From NCBI RefSeq assembly GCF_030913655.1, contig NZ_CP133189.1:2914001-2978000 (forward strand): DNA of 64,000 bases. Reading direction: 5' to 3'. Below are positions 36,193 through 46,197 of this stretch, in pieces. Below the pieces are notes generated by a model that did not search any database, had not been told where the DNA came from, and worked only from the letters and a program-made list of their open reading frames with translations. Each line of letters begins with the position of its first letter. The first letter of the stretch is position 1. This DNA is from Clostridium sp. MB40-C1 (lineage in GTDB: Bacteria; Bacillota; Clostridia; Clostridiales; Clostridiaceae). The position numbers and the translations under genes were made by a program.

Positions 36193-38217
36193 TTATATTT
36201 TAAAAATATTTATTGCTTTTGTTAAATCATTTACCATAGAATCAAGTGATTTCACTGATTCTGCCAATTCCTCCATACTTGCTGCTTGTTCCTCTGTTGC
36301 AGCAGATACCTCTTGTGAAGATGCAGAAGTTTCTTCTGATAACGCAGATATATTCTGCAATCCGTCTACAACTTTTTCCTTATCTTTATTCATTTTCTCT
36401 AAAGATTGGTTAATATTATCTATCTTCTCAGTCATATTATCTACATTATTTGAGATTTCTTCAAAAGCATTACCTGTTTCATTTGATGCTTTTATTTGGT
36501 CTTGTGCTGCTTTAGTAACATTTGACACAATATTAACTGCATTATCTGTTTTTCCTTGTATTCCACCTATAATATCGCTTATCTGTTTTACTTGATTTGC
36601 TGATTCTTCTGCAAGTTTTCTTATTTCCTCTGCAACAACAGCGAAACCTTTTCCTGATTCCCCTGCTCTAGCAGCTTCTATAGCAGCATTTAATGCAAGA
36701 AGATTTGTTTGTTCAGCAATTCCATTAATAGCTTCTGTTATAACTCCTATATTTTGAGAGCTTGTCTTAAGTTCATCCATAATAACAGATACTTTTCCAA
36801 CTTCCTTGTGACTTTCTTCTGATTTTTGTAAAAGAGATTTAACTACTCCTTCAGACTTCTTATTAATCTCCACTACATAATCTGAAGTATTTTTCATATC
36901 ATTAGAATATACTGTTAAATTCTCTATTTCATTACCTAAATTATTTAACTTATTTACGTTGCTTTCCAGATTTTCAGATTCTTTTACGGTTCCTTGGGAT
37001 ATTTGCTGTACAGTCCTTGCCACTTCTTCGATAGATAAAGAAGTATTTTCAGATGTCTCTACTAAGGTAGCCGCTGTGGAAGAAACTAAATCTACAGATT
37101 CATTTATTTTCTCAACTAAACTTCTAATTTTATTCACCATTTCATTAAAGCTAATTGATAATTGTCCAAACTCATCTTTAGAATTTATATCACTTGTGAC
37201 AGTTAAATCCCCTTCTGCTGCTTGTTCCATAAATCCAGCTAGTTTATTTATTGGTACTGTTATTCCTCTTGAAATTATAATACCTATAAATCCTGAGATT
37301 ATTATGGCTAAGATAGCTACTATTAAATTTGTCCTACCCATACTAATTATAGGGCTTTCCATATCTTTAATTTCACGACTAACCATGAGTGTCCAATTAA
37401 CTCCAGGAATTGCTATATGTGCCTGTAATTTTTCCTTCCCTTCAACAGACAATCTTTGAATTTTAACTTCATTATTTTTTCCCTCATTAGTATCTTGTAC
37501 TATCTTCTTATCTGATTTATCCTCAATCATTTTAGTTATTCTTTTTTGATCTGGATGCGATAATATCATACCTTTTGAATCTACTAAATATGCAAATCCA
37601 GTTTCCCCTATTTTTATTTTCTTTAAACAATTAGTAAAATAATCTGAATATACTGAATTAGCCATAACCCCAATTACTTTTCCAGTTTCGTCTTTAACAG
37701 GAGCTGAAAATACAAATACACCTTTTCCTGTAACTCTTGATACTATGGTATTACTTATAGATACTTGCTTCATTCCATTAATAACATATTCTCTATCCTT
37801 AACATGTAAATTTTGTAGATTTTTCTCTATAGTATCCCCAATATCCTCACCTATAGTATCAATAACAAATAAATGCTCATGATCACTTAATTTTCCTATC
37901 CTTTTAGTTAACATGCTGTTTACTGCAGCTATTTGAGTAGCCTGTGCCTGATAAAAGCTTGGCTCTAAATTCTGTTGTCTAAGCTTACATATGTCTACAA
38001 TCTCTTTTCTTGAAGCCATAAGTTCAACTTCCTTTTTTTCTCCCTCCATTAAGGCTTCAATTATTTGTTTTTCTTGATTACAAGTTCCTAGTAAACTCTC
38101 ATTGTTTTGAGCTCTTATTGTTTTGGAACTAAAAGTATAACTCAAAACACTAGTGATTATAACCACCAAAACAACTAAAATTGCTATCATAATAGGCAAT
38201 TTCTTTTTTATTTTCAC
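36193..38217 (-). CDS. Methyl-accepting chemotaxis protein with double-Cache sensor (paralogue)
   Basis: 674 residues, the same architecture as the receptor at 32234-34264: TM1, dCache sensor (about 27-290; [18 protein letters not shown]), TM2, HAMP and methyl-accepting domain with tip [19 protein letters not shown]. The conserved N-terminus [16 protein letters not shown] and the C-terminal region mark the two as duplicates. The sensor domains differ more than the signalling domains (here [18 protein letters not shown] in place of [16 protein letters not shown]), so the ligand range has probably changed. The TAA at 36193 lies 147 bases past the MATE terminator. The start has a weak GGGGATGAGG site. 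Confidence 0.94.
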   Translation of the reverse strand: MKIKKKLPIMIAILVVLVVIITSVLSYTFSSKTIRAQNNESLLGTCNQEKQIIEALMEGEKKEVELMASRKEIVDICKLRQQNLEPSFYQAQATQIAAVNSMLTKRIGKLSDHEHLFVIDTIGEDIGDTIEKNLQNLHVKDREYVINGMKQVSISNTIVSRVTGKGVFVFSAPVKDETGKVIGVMANSVYSDYFTNCLKKIKIGETGFAYLVDSKGMILSHPDQKRITKMIEDKSDKKIVQDTNEGKNNEVKIQRLSVEGKEKLQAHIAIPGVNWTLMVSREIKDMESPIISMGRTNLIVAILAIIISGFIGIIISRGITVPINKLAGFMEQAAEGDLTVTSDINSKDEFGQLSISFNEMVNKIRSLVEKINESVDLVSSTAATLVETSENTSLSIEEVARTVQQISQGTVKESENLESNVNKLNNLGNEIENLTVYSNDMKNTSDYVVEINKKSEGVVKSLLQKSEESHKEVGKVSVIMDELKTSSQNIGVITEAINGIAEQTNLLALNAAIEAARAGESGKGFAVVAEEIRKLAEESANQVKQISDIIGGIQGKTDNAVNIVSNVTKAAQDQIKASNETGNAFEEISNNVDNMTEKIDNINQSLEKMNKDKEKVVDGLQNISALSEETSASSQEVSAATEEQAASMEELAESVKSLDSMVNDLTKAINIFKI

Positions 38218-38448
38218 TTAATCCTCATCCCCTTCTAAATTTTATATCATATGATTAAATTATACATAATATATTATTTTTTTACAATGTATCATTTTAA
38301 TTCATTATTTCCCAATATAACTATCGTGTGTTTTATGAATTTAATTTAAAATTATATTCTAAATTATCTTTATAATGCATTTAAATTTCGGCAATCTTTC
38401 ATATTTACCAATAAAATTAGTTTAGAATGTTATTAATACCTATTCTCT
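38218..38448. other. AT-rich intergenic region upstream of a chemoreceptor
   Basis: No ORF. A GCCGAAA sequence on the minus strand near 38390 recalls a motility (sigma-D) -10 element, but the expected TAAA at 15 bases is missing. A repeat copy follows at 38449. Confidence 0.4.
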
Positions 38449-38528
38449 AAAATAAATATTTAGACTTAATATAAAATAACTACATCATTTTATATTTATT
38501 TTGCTATAATAAATTGAGGGCAACCTAT
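38449..38528. repeat. Copy of dispersed palindromic repeat
   Basis: Left arm AAAATAAATATTTAGAC and right arm TTATATTTATTTTGCTATAA, ending TTGAGGGCAACCTATA, match the right end of the element at 19421-19522 closely. It lies about 37 bases upstream of the MocR-type gene, so it may be in its promoter region. Confidence 0.55.
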
Positions 38529-38565
38529 ACAATAACATAAGTACTACTTTAAAGGGGGTGCTAAA

Positions 38566-40029
38566 ATGTTTGCAGACATAAATTTAACTGAAGCTAAACC
38601 AATCTATACTCAAATTCACGATTATATAAAAGAAATGATAAAAACAGGTATGCTTCCTCATGGAAGTAAACTTCCTTCTACTAGAGAATTAGGTAAAATA
38701 ATAAACGTAAGCCGAAATTCTATAATAAAAGCTTATGAAAGTTTAGAAGATGATGAATTGGTTTATACAATAAAAGGAAAAGGTACATTTGTATCTCATG
38801 TAAAGGTAATTTTAGAAGATAAATGGACTATAGATTGGACAGATAAAATAAATAATTATGCTAATAATGCTGATAAACTAGATATAATAAAAACTGAAAA
38901 AAAATATAAAAAAGGTATGATATCTTTTAAAAGTATTGCTCCTGATGGAAGTCTTTTCGATATGGAAGAATTCAAAAGAGCATTTTCAAGTAGAATTTCT
39001 ATAGAAAGAGAAAAGATTCTAAATTATGGATATGCCCAAGGCTATAAACCATTAATAGATTACTTAATGGAATATATGCAAAGCAAAGGAGTTAATACTA
39101 CTAACAAAGATATATTAGTAACTAATGGTTTTACAGAAGGATTTGATATTGTCTTATCTTCTCTAACTAAAAAAGGAGATAAACTTCTTTGTGAAAATCC
39201 AACTCATAACACCGCTTTAAAAATTATGAAACTTCAGGGATTAGATGTTATTGGCATTGACATGAAAGAAGACGGATTAAACATCTCAAAACTTAAATCA
39301 TCACTAAAAGAAAATGACATAAAAATAGCTTATTTAGTTCCTTCTTATCACAACCCTACTGGAATTGTAACTTCTTCAGAAAAAAGGCAAGAAATATATA
39401 ATATTTTAAAAGAACATAATATCCCTATAATTGAAGATGGATTTAATGAAGAACTTTTATATTTAGGATCTCATATTGCACCTATGGCAGCTTTTTGCGG
39501 TGAAGGAAATGGAGTAATATATATCGGTAGCTTTTCCAAAATACTTTTTCCAGGAATGAGAATTGGATGGGTTTTAGGAGATAAAAAACTTATAGATATT
39601 TTAGAAAGTGTAAAGAGAAGTAAAAATATCCACACTTCTTTTTTAGATCAAGCACTTCTTTATGAATACTTGAAAAATGGGGGCTTTGATAAGTATTTAA
39701 AAAAAGCCCGAAAATTCTATAAAGACAAATACACTCTAGCAGTTAAACTAGCAACCAAATATATTCCTTGTGAATCTATTATAGGAGATGGTGGTCTTCA
39801 CATATTCATAAAACTAAAAAATATTGATGCACGAGAACTTTTAAATGAATGCTATAAAAAGGGTGTTTTATTCTTACCAGGAGATATATTTTCTACTAAC
39901 AACCAAGGCGAAAATACCTTTAGGTTAGGTTTTTCTAGGGTAAGTGATGAAGATATGAAAAAAGGATTTAAAATAATTGGTGAATGCATTAAACATTTAT
40001 CAGTAACCAACCCTCATAGTAATAAATAA
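38566..40029 (+). CDS. MocR/PdxR-type transcription regulator (GntR helix-turn-helix fused to aminotransferase)
   Basis: 487 residues. The N-terminal GntR winged helix is at about 10-76 (KLPSTRELGKIINVSRNSII is the recognition part). A class I aminotransferase domain follows, with VPSYHNPTGIVTS, IEDGFNEELLY and the PLP lysine in YIGSFSKILFPGMRIGW. MocR proteins sense PLP or an amino compound through the aminotransferase domain and usually control a neighbouring gene. Here the flanking genes are a chemoreceptor and homoserine kinase, neither divergent from a shared promoter with it, so the target is unclear. Start: ATG after AAAGGGGGTGCTAAA. Confidence 0.93.
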   Translation: MFADINLTEAKPIYTQIHDYIKEMIKTGMLPHGSKLPSTRELGKIINVSRNSIIKAYESLEDDELVYTIKGKGTFVSHVKVILEDKWTIDWTDKINNYANNADKLDIIKTEKKYKKGMISFKSIAPDGSLFDMEEFKRAFSSRISIEREKILNYGYAQGYKPLIDYLMEYMQSKGVNTTNKDILVTNGFTEGFDIVLSSLTKKGDKLLCENPTHNTALKIMKLQGLDVIGIDMKEDGLNISKLKSSLKENDIKIAYLVPSYHNPTGIVTSSEKRQEIYNILKEHNIPIIEDGFNEELLYLGSHIAPMAAFCGEGNGVIYIGSFSKILFPGMRIGWVLGDKKLIDILESVKRSKNIHTSFLDQALLYEYLKNGGFDKYLKKARKFYKDKYTLAVKLATKYIPCESIIGDGGLHIFIKLKNIDARELLNECYKKGVLFLPGDIFSTNNQGENTFRLGFSRVSDEDMKKGFKIIGECIKHLSVTNPHSNK

Positions 40030-40057
40030 CCATATTCCCAGTAACCAGTGATATATA

Positions 40058-40151
40058 GGCTGTCTCACTAATAATAAATTCTACAATATATTGCGTTAAA
40101 TTTAAACTTCCAAAACAGTATATTGTATGTAAATTTCTTAATGCGACAGCC
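40058..40151. terminator. Large imperfect hairpin between mocR-type gene and thrB
   Basis: The ends GGCTGTC (40058-40064) and GACAGCC (40145-40151) pair. Inside, TACAATATA pairs with TATATTGTA. It lies between convergent genes and shares its GGCTGTCTCA start with other terminators here (36000 and 59640). Degenerate ACTGG/CAGT stretches flank it. Confidence 0.45.
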
Positions 40152-40234
40152 CCACTCCAACTGTATATGTTCACTATTAGCTGACTAGACTTGTGCACAT
40201 TTCTCACTGGAGATTGTCAACTGACCTCTGGTTA

Positions 40235-41125
40235 CTACAACACCATCACTCCTTCAAAGTCCGCTTCTAATAAGTGCACTGTCCACTTATCGTTAAGGCT
40301 TTCTAAAAATCTAATCATATTTCCCTCAAATTCCTTGTTATCTTTATCCACTAGGGCCATTAAAGTAGACCCTGAACCACTTATGAATTCAGCTAAAGAA
40401 CCATATCTTTCTGAAGCTTTGAAAATTTCCTCAGCATTTCTTATTAATTTCAGTCTATAATTTTGATGTATTTTATCTTGAGTTGCCCCTCTAAGTTTTT
40501 CTAACTCGCCATTATTCATAGCATTAATAAGCATTGCTACTCTTGAAATATTAAACACACAATCTTCTCTACTATAGCTTATTGGAAGCACTTCTCTTGC
40601 TTCCTCTGTACTTAATTTAAAGTCAGGAATCATAACAAACATCCTTAAACTATTAGGAATATTTACTTTAGAATAAATTACTCGTTCTCTATCCATTAAA
40701 GAAACAACCATTCCACCAACTACTGCTGGAACGATATTATCAGGGTGTCCTTCTATCTTTACAGATTCTTCTATTATTTCATCAATACTCATTACTTGTC
40801 CCATTAAGACATTTGCAGCAGTGACTCCTGCAACTATACAAGCAGCACTACTTCCAAGACCTCTTGATATAGGTATATCACCTGTTTTTACATCAATTCT
40901 AAAGCCATCCCATTTATGATTATATTTTTTTAATGTTTTTACAAGACTTGTATATATTAGGTTATCTTCCAATGGAACTTCAGATGGTTTACCCTGTTGA
41001 AAAACTTCAACTCCTCCGTCCTTTTCCTCAATCCAAATCTCATTATAAAGCCTCAAAGCCATACCTAAACTATCAAATCCAGGCCCCATATTTGCAGTAG
41101 TTGCAGGTATTCTTAGTTTTATCAT
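40235..41125 (-). CDS. thrB: Homoserine kinase
   Basis: 296 residues, the usual length of ThrB, a GHMP-family kinase that phosphorylates homoserine with ATP in threonine synthesis (cytosol). IRIPATTANMGPGFDSLGMA is the N-terminal substrate strand. The ATP loop is PISRGLGSSAACIVAG (GHMP motif 2). The C-terminal glycine-rich motif is FISGSGSTLMALV. Start: ATG after AAAGGGGGACTTTAA. It is isolated, without hom or thrC beside it, and I see no T-box upstream. Confidence 0.95.
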   Translation of the reverse strand: MIKLRIPATTANMGPGFDSLGMALRLYNEIWIEEKDGGVEVFQQGKPSEVPLEDNLIYTSLVKTLKKYNHKWDGFRIDVKTGDIPISRGLGSSAACIVAGVTAANVLMGQVMSIDEIIEESVKIEGHPDNIVPAVVGGMVVSLMDRERVIYSKVNIPNSLRMFVMIPDFKLSTEEAREVLPISYSREDCVFNISRVAMLINAMNNGELEKLRGATQDKIHQNYRLKLIRNAEEIFKASERYGSLAEFISGSGSTLMALVDKDNKEFEGNMIRFLESLNDKWTVHLLEADFEGVMVL

Positions 41126-41397
41126 TTAAAGTCCCCCTTTTTCTGTATATCATCAAGTAATTCTTAGAATCGATTTGATTTTTTCTTATAAACTCTGAGT
41201 CTTAAAATAACTTACCTAGAAGCATGCCATTCGTTATGTCATGATCATATATCTCAAGTAAGATATTAGTATTTATATTTGTTTTTCTTTGAAATACATT
41301 TGTATTTGTATGGCGTATATTAAAAATATTATACATTAAGCTTGATTTTTTTTCAATTATTTTATTTTACTACTCACTGGTCACTGGAAATCAATTA

Positions 41398-41925
41398 TTA
41401 GCTACTAGTAAACATAATCCTAGCTATAGCAACAGCAGCAATTACGGCAGTTATATCTGCCATTATAGCTGCCCAAAGAGTATGTCTTATTTTTTTTATA
41501 CCTACTGCACCAAAATAAACTGTCAAAGTGTAAAATATCGTTTCAGTAGAACCAATAATAATAGATGCTACAAGTCCTATGTATGTATCTGCTCCGTACT
41601 TACTTAATATATCCATGTATATTCCTTGAGCTCCACTTCCTGATAAAGGTTTAACCATAACAAGAGGTACAACTTCTGCTGGAAGACCTATCCACTTTAC
41701 TACAGGCTTAATTAAATTTATAAAATATCCTAATGCCCCTGATTCTCTAAATACACCTACGGCTAAAAGCATTGCTAATAGATATGGATATATATTAATA
41801 CAAACCTTTAGACCCTCCTTTGCACCTTCTATAAAGCACTCATATACTTTCACTTTCTTCACCATGCCATAAGCAACTATAATACCTAATAGTATAGGAA
41901 TTATCGATATAATAATATATTGCAA
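41398..41925 (-). CDS. spmB: Spore maturation protein B
   Basis: About 175 residues, the SpmB (nucleoside-recognition-like/YjiH) membrane family with five or so hydrophobic segments. SpmA and SpmB are needed for proper dehydration of the spore core in Bacillus and Clostridium. GVFRESGALGYFINLIKPVVK, PLVMVKPLSGSGAQGIYMD and SIIIGSTETIFYTLTVYFG are diagnostic. The TTG at 41925 is preferred because AGAGGAG lies 7 bases before it. The GTG at 41934 overlaps that site. It follows spmA by about 110 bases on the same strand. Confidence 0.93.
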   Translation of the reverse strand: MQYIIISIIPILLGIIVAYGMVKKVKVYECFIEGAKEGLKVCINIYPYLLAMLLAVGVFRESGALGYFINLIKPVVKWIGLPAEVVPLVMVKPLSGSGAQGIYMDILSKYGADTYIGLVASIIIGSTETIFYTLTVYFGAVGIKKIRHTLWAAIMADITAVIAAVAIARIMFTSS

Positions 41926-42035
41926 ATATACCACTCCTCTTTATATTGATATCTGTATAAGTTATTCAATAATTCATTATAAAATTAGTCATTCAACAAC
42001 TTAACTATAAAAAATCCTATCTATTATATTTCAAA

Positions 42036-42611
42036 TCAAAAAAATTTTTCTAATATTTTACAATATATTATTCCCATGACCGCTGCTATACCTGTGGCAA
42101 TTATAGCTGGAACTATAATTATTCCAGGATTCTTTGAACCACAAGCTGCCCTCATAGAAATTACAGAGGTAGGTATGAGCTGAATACAAGCCGCATTTAT
42201 TACTAAAAAAAGAGCCATGTCATCCGTAGCAGTCTCTTTATTAAGATTTGTCTTTTGAAGTTCTTCCATTGCTTTTATACCAAAAGGAGTTGCTGCATTA
42301 GAAAGTCCCAACATATTTGAGGTTAAATTTAAAAGTATACTTCCCATAGCATTTTTGTTTTTTGAAACATCTTTAAAAATAAGATTTAAAATAGGTTTAA
42401 GAAGCTTGGCTAATTTTTCTGTAATACCGCTTTTTTGCGCAATTTTCATAACACCACTCCAAAGACACATCATACCTATAAGCCCTATTATCAACTTAAC
42501 TGAACTTTCTGTAGAGTTTATTATTGATTTTGATATTATGTCACCCTTTCCTGTTACAAGTCCAAATACAATCCCAAAAGTCATTAAAAAAAACCATATA
42601 TAATTTATCAT
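42036..42611 (-). CDS. spmA: Spore maturation protein A
   Basis: 191 residues from the ATG at 42611 (TAGGTGA site; an in-frame GTG at 42620 overlaps that site). It is a multi-pass membrane protein with a nucleoside-recognition (Gate) domain. GLIGMMCLWSGVMKIAQKSG, SNMLGLSNAATPFGIKAMEEL and AACIQLIPTSVISMRAACGS are typical of SpmA. With SpmB it acts during late sporulation, probably in the forespore or spore membrane. The two genes are adjacent in the conserved order. Confidence 0.94.
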   Translation of the reverse strand: MINYIWFFLMTFGIVFGLVTGKGDIISKSIINSTESSVKLIIGLIGMMCLWSGVMKIAQKSGITEKLAKLLKPILNLIFKDVSKNKNAMGSILLNLTSNMLGLSNAATPFGIKAMEELQKTNLNKETATDDMALFLVINAACIQLIPTSVISMRAACGSKNPGIIIVPAIIATGIAAVMGIIYCKILEKFF

Positions 42612-42880
42612 ATATATCACCTAACCCTATTACATAATTATTAATATATATGATGAGTTTTTTTAATGTATGGCTAAATATTACGTATATAATTAAAATT
42701 TCAAAGTTTAAATACTTATTATGTTTTAAATTTTAGAACAAAAAAACAGTAAAAAATAAATTCTTACTGTTTTTATAACCTTTATAACATATTCTACTTT
42801 TTAAAACATTATACTAACTCCCACTCTATAGATAGTGACTAGTATACTACTTAAGCTAATTAAATTTTAATATAATTTTA

Positions 42881-43192
42881 CTATTTAAATTTAACTGCTG
42901 TTCCATAAACTATAACTTCTGCAGCCCCTTGCATTATGGCACTTGTAGCATATCTTATATTTATTACTGCATCAGCTCCAACTTCTTCTGCTTCTTTAAC
43001 CATACGTTTTGTTGCAATAGCCCTAGCTTCATCCATCATTTCAGTATATGCTGAAATTTCTCCTCCTACTAAGGTTTTAAGTCCACTTAAAATATCTTTT
43101 CCTACATTTTTAGAATGAACAGTAGAGCCCTTCACTAAATTTATAGTTTCAATTTCTTTTCCTGTAATATACTCAGTATTTACTAATATCAT
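42881..43192 (-). CDS. YbjQ family (heavy-metal-binding domain) protein
   Basis: 103 residues. A short beta-rich protein of the YbjQ/UPF0145 family, normally about 105 residues and assembled as a pentamer; called heavy-metal-binding in databases but without proven function. GSTVHSKNVGKDILSGLKTLVGGE, YTEMMDEARAIATKRM and GADAVINIRYATSAIM are diagnostic. The ATG at 43192 has GGGGAGGA 9 bases upstream; an ATG two codons earlier is too close to it. The start lies inside the upstream small membrane protein gene (20-base overlap), so the two are co-translated. Confidence 0.9.
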   Translation of the reverse strand: MILVNTEYITGKEIETINLVKGSTVHSKNVGKDILSGLKTLVGGEISAYTEMMDEARAIATKRMVKEAEEVGADAVINIRYATSAIMQGAAEVIVYGTAVKFK

Positions 43193-43403
43193 CTTCATCT
43201 TCCTCCCCTATTTCCCTAATTCTCTCTATGGCAGTATAAATTAATGCTCCAATAATAGCCAATGCTGCTCCAATAATTAGTATTAAAAATATTGGATTTA
43301 TATCTGATACAAACATTTGTGATGCAATTCCCGAAACATATAATATTATTACTGCGGATATAATTATTGTTATAACTATCACAGATACTATTTTTCTTTT
43401 CAT
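43173..43403 (-). CDS. Small membrane protein upstream of YbjQ
   Basis: 76 residues from the ATG at 43403 (GGAGG 8 bases upstream). Two hydrophobic helices (about 5-25 and 34-56) are followed by an acidic cytoplasmic tail (ERIREIGEEDEDDISKY). Proteins of this kind often precede YbjQ in Firmicutes. Overlap with the YbjQ gene suggests a membrane partner. No known domain is recognised. Confidence 0.75.
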   Translation of the reverse strand: MKRKIVSVIVITIIISAVIILYVSGIASQMFVSDINPIFLILIIGAALAIIGALIYTAIERIREIGEEDEDDISKY

Positions 43404-43567
43404 CTTAGTATCCTCCATAAAACGTATCTTTACAATAACATTATACTGAACATTATTATAAATTAAATAAAATTATAACTATTTTAAGGAATTTTTAAGG
43501 AGCATTTAAGATTACTTAGACCGCTTAAAACTATTGTAATACATATATCACTTTTAAAAGCCACGTA

Positions 43568-44227
43568 CTATAAATACTTCTTTATTTCATTTATATCTCT
43601 TATTATTATATCTGCTTCTTTTAGTTCTCCTTCTGTTGCAAACCCATAGTCACATCCTATGGTATATATATGATTAAATTTTCCTGCTTTAATATCATGG
43701 TGCCTATCTCCAACCATAACCATATCTTTAGGATATTTTTTTATAACTTCCTTCAAATACTCATATTTAGGTATAAATTTATATTCTTCAGCGCAAGCCA
43801 TTTCCTCAAAATAATCTTCAAGATTAAAAGCTTTATTATGAATATCCCTATAATAGTATCCACAATTACTTACAAATACAAGATGATAACCTTTTTCTTT
43901 TAAGTATGAAAGTGTTTCTAATGCTCCTTCATATAAAACTGCCTTTTTCTCTCTGACTAACTTTTTCATTTCATCTCCAACTATTTCTTTAGCCTTTGTC
44001 TTTATATCCTTAGGAAGATTTGGAATAAATCTCTTCCACATTTCTATACTATTAAATCCTAACCAGTATTTAATCTCCTCATCTTTTAGTTCCCTATCTT
44101 CAACCACACCTTCTTGTATAATATAATTATAAGCCTTTTGTAAGGCTGGTTTGTATATATGCATACTATTATGGATAGTTCCATCATAATCAAAAAAAAC
44201 TGTTTTTATATTTTTAAAAATATCCAC
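43568..44227 (-). CDS. HAD-superfamily hydrolase (phosphoglycolate-phosphatase-like)
   Basis: 219 residues from a GTG at 44227, which follows AGGAGG by 9 bases; the in-frame ATG far upstream has no such site. Motif I FFDYDGTIHNS has the nucleophile and acid Asp. Motif II is VFVSNCG. Motif IV MVGDRHHDIKAGKFN supplies metal-binding acids. A small helical cap (about 15-80) is of the C1 type found in Gph/PpaX enzymes. It probably dephosphorylates a small metabolite; the substrate is not predictable. It stands between the YbjQ pair and the ribH end, on the same strand. Confidence 0.87.
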   Translation of the reverse strand: MDIFKNIKTVFFDYDGTIHNSMHIYKPALQKAYNYIIQEGVVEDRELKDEEIKYWLGFNSIEMWKRFIPNLPKDIKTKAKEIVGDEMKKLVREKKAVLYEGALETLSYLKEKGYHLVFVSNCGYYYRDIHNKAFNLEDYFEEMACAEEYKFIPKYEYLKEVIKKYPKDMVMVGDRHHDIKAGKFNHIYTIGCDYGFATEGELKEADIIIRDINEIKKYL

Positions 44228-44280
44228 ATTTTTCTTCCTCCTATCCAAAACTATTCTAAAAGAACAATTTAGCAGAATAT

Positions 44281-44365
44281 AAGTTACCCCATAATTCATA
44301 AGCACAAATAAATACAGAATGTAATTTATATTTGTTTTGCTAAAGATGAATTATAGGGTAACCTT
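44281..44365. repeat. Copy of dispersed palindromic repeat (about 85 bp)
   Basis: The outer arms AAGTTACCCCATAATTCATA and its near-complement TGAATTATAGGGTAACCTT pair well. The inner part contains TTTATATTTGTTTTGCTAAA, as in the other copies. It lies between the ribH stop and the HAD start, and can also act as a terminator-like hairpin for the rib operon. Confidence 0.6.
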
Positions 44366-44383
44366 ACCAATGTTGCTGCAATA

Positions 44384-44845
44384 CTAAATTTCCTTTAATA
44401 TATTAGCCATTTCTATTGCACTTACAGCACAATCATATCCTTTATTTCCTGCTTTAGTTCCTGCTCTTTCGATTGCTTGTTCTATAGTATCTGTTGTAAG
44501 TACTCCAAATATTACAGGTACTTCTGTTTCAAGTGATACATGAGCAACTCCTTTAGATACTTCATTTGATACATAATCAAAGTGAGGTGTAGCTCCTCTT
44601 ATAACAGCTCCTAGACATATAACTGCATCATATTTATTACTCTTAGCCATTTTCTTAGCTACTAAAGGTATCTCAAATGCTCCAGGTACCCAAGTTAATT
44701 CTATATCTTCTTCTTTTACCCCATGACGTTTTAGAGCATCTAAAGCTCCATCTATTAATTTACTTCCTATAAACTCATTAAATCTTGCAGCTATTATACC
44801 AAACTTCAAACCCTCTCCAACTAATTTTCCTTCATAAACTCTCAT
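44384..44845 (-). CDS. ribH: 6,7-dimethyl-8-ribityllumazine synthase
   Basis: 153 residues, normal. RibH joins 5-amino-6-ribitylaminouracil with dihydroxybutanone phosphate and forms an icosahedral shell in many bacteria. [23 protein letters not shown] and [20 protein letters not shown] (substrate loop, conserved His) are all present. Last gene of the ribD-ribE-ribBA-ribH operon, about 117 bp past ribBA. ATG at 44845 after TAGGAGGAAAAAAAT. Controlled with the operon by the FMN riboswitch. Confidence 0.97.
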   Translation of the reverse strand: MRVYEGKLVGEGLKFGIIAARFNEFIGSKLIDGALDALKRHGVKEEDIELTWVPGAFEIPLVAKKMAKSNKYDAVICLGAVIRGATPHFDYVSNEVSKGVAHVSLETEVPVIFGVLTTDTIEQAIERAGTKAGNKGYDCAVSAIEMANILKEI

Positions 44846-44962
44846 ATTTTTTTCCTCCTATTTTTCCATTAATTAATTTATATATAATTAAATATTTATA
44901 TTTTTAATATTTGATTATAAATTTTTTATATTTACATAAAGTTGTAAATATATCTCTAGTTA

Positions 44963-46183
44963 TTAGTCATCTACTTCATCAAGACATAACATATGTTCCA
45001 TTTTGTCCTTTTTAGTTCTTAAATAAAATTCATTTACTTGGTTATATCCCATATCAATAGGAACCCTTTCTACTACTTCTAAGTCATATCCAGATATACC
45101 AGATATCTTTTTAGGATTATTTGTCATAATTCTTGCTTTTTTAACACCAAGATCTTGAAGTATTTGTGCCCCGATTCCATAATCTCTTAAATCAGGAGCA
45201 AATCCCAATGCCACATTTGCCTCTATAGTATCCATTCCTTTGTCTTGAAGCTCGTAAGCTCTTATTTTGTTTAAAAGTCCAATTCCTCTACCTTCTTGTC
45301 TCATATATAAAAGAATTCCTCTGCCTTCTTTCTCTATATTTCTCAACGCTAAGGCTAACTGTTCTCCACAATCACATCTTAAAGAACCAAATACATCCCC
45401 AGTCAAACATTCAGAATGAACTCTTATAAGTACTGGTTCTCCATTATCTATATCTCCTTTAACTAGTGCAACATGCTCTTTTCCTGTCAATTTATCTTTA
45501 TAACCTATAATTTTAAATTCTCCATATTTAGTAGGAAGGCTTGCTTCTCCTACTCTCTCTATTAAGCTTTCAGTTCTTCTTCTATATTCTATTAGATCTG
45601 CAATGGTTATTATTTTTAATCCATGTTCTTTTACAAATTTCATCAGCTCAGGAACTCTAGCCATAGTTCCATCTTCACTCATAATTTCGCATATAACTCC
45701 TGCTGGTTTAAATCCTGATAATCTTGCAATGTCAACAGATGCTTCAGTATGCCCTGCTCTTTTTAAAACACCTCCTTCTCTTGCTTGAAGCGGAAATATA
45801 TGCCCTGGTCTTTGAAAATCCTCTGGTTTTGCACCATCTTCTACCGCTTTTCTAATTGTGTCTGCTCTTTCATAAGCCGATATTCCAGTAGTTGTTCCAA
45901 CCCAATCTATAGAAACAGTAAATGCTGTCCCCTTAGAATCTGTGTTTTTTGATACCATTTGATTTAAATTAAGCTTATCTAATTTTTTCCCTGTCATTGG
46001 CATACATATAAGCCCTCTACCATATTTAGCCATGAAATTAATAGCTTCTGGAGTAACTTTTTCAGCTGCCATTAATAAATCGCCTTCATTCTCTCTATCT
46101 TCATCATCTACTACAATAATCATCTTACCATCTTTAATATCTTGCATCGCTTCTTCAATTGTATTGAATTTAAATTTATCCAT
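44963..46183 (-). CDS. ribBA: Bifunctional 3,4-dihydroxy-2-butanone-4-phosphate synthase / GTP cyclohydrolase II
   Basis: 406 residues from the ATG at 46183 (AGGGGAGTG site; a GTG start at 46192 would overlap it). The N-terminal RibB half (about 1-200) has [18 protein letters not shown] and [14 protein letters not shown]. The C-terminal RibA half (about 205-406) has the zinc-binding Cys residues in [19 protein letters not shown] and the catalytic [13 protein letters not shown]. It supplies both branch precursors of riboflavin from ribulose-5-phosphate and GTP. The gap to ribE is 14 bases. Confidence 0.97.
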   Translation of the reverse strand: MDKFKFNTIEEAMQDIKDGKMIIVVDDEDRENEGDLLMAAEKVTPEAINFMAKYGRGLICMPMTGKKLDKLNLNQMVSKNTDSKGTAFTVSIDWVGTTTGISAYERADTIRKAVEDGAKPEDFQRPGHIFPLQAREGGVLKRAGHTEASVDIARLSGFKPAGVICEIMSEDGTMARVPELMKFVKEHGLKIITIADLIEYRRRTESLIERVGEASLPTKYGEFKIIGYKDKLTGKEHVALVKGDIDNGEPVLIRVHSECLTGDVFGSLRCDCGEQLALALRNIEKEGRGILLYMRQEGRGIGLLNKIRAYELQDKGMDTIEANVALGFAPDLRDYGIGAQILQDLGVKKARIMTNNPKKISGISGYDLEVVERVPIDMGYNQVNEFYLRTKKDKMEHMLCLDEVDD

Positions 46184-46197
46184 TTTATACACTCCCC

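Noticed and set aside
38218-38448. Sigma-D motility promoter for the chemoreceptor at 36193-38217
   Set aside because: A GCCGAAA-like -10 is present, but the TAAA element is 11 bases away instead of about 15.
40160-40234. Array-like ACTGG/CAGT stretches near 40040-40230, 41370 and 47045
   Set aside because: They are degenerate, short and have no regular spacing or unique spacers. They are not a CRISPR array, at most old dispersed repeats.
41126-41397. T-box or threonine attenuator upstream of thrB
   Set aside because: No T-box sequence and no threonine/isoleucine-rich leader peptide. The region is plain AT-rich DNA.
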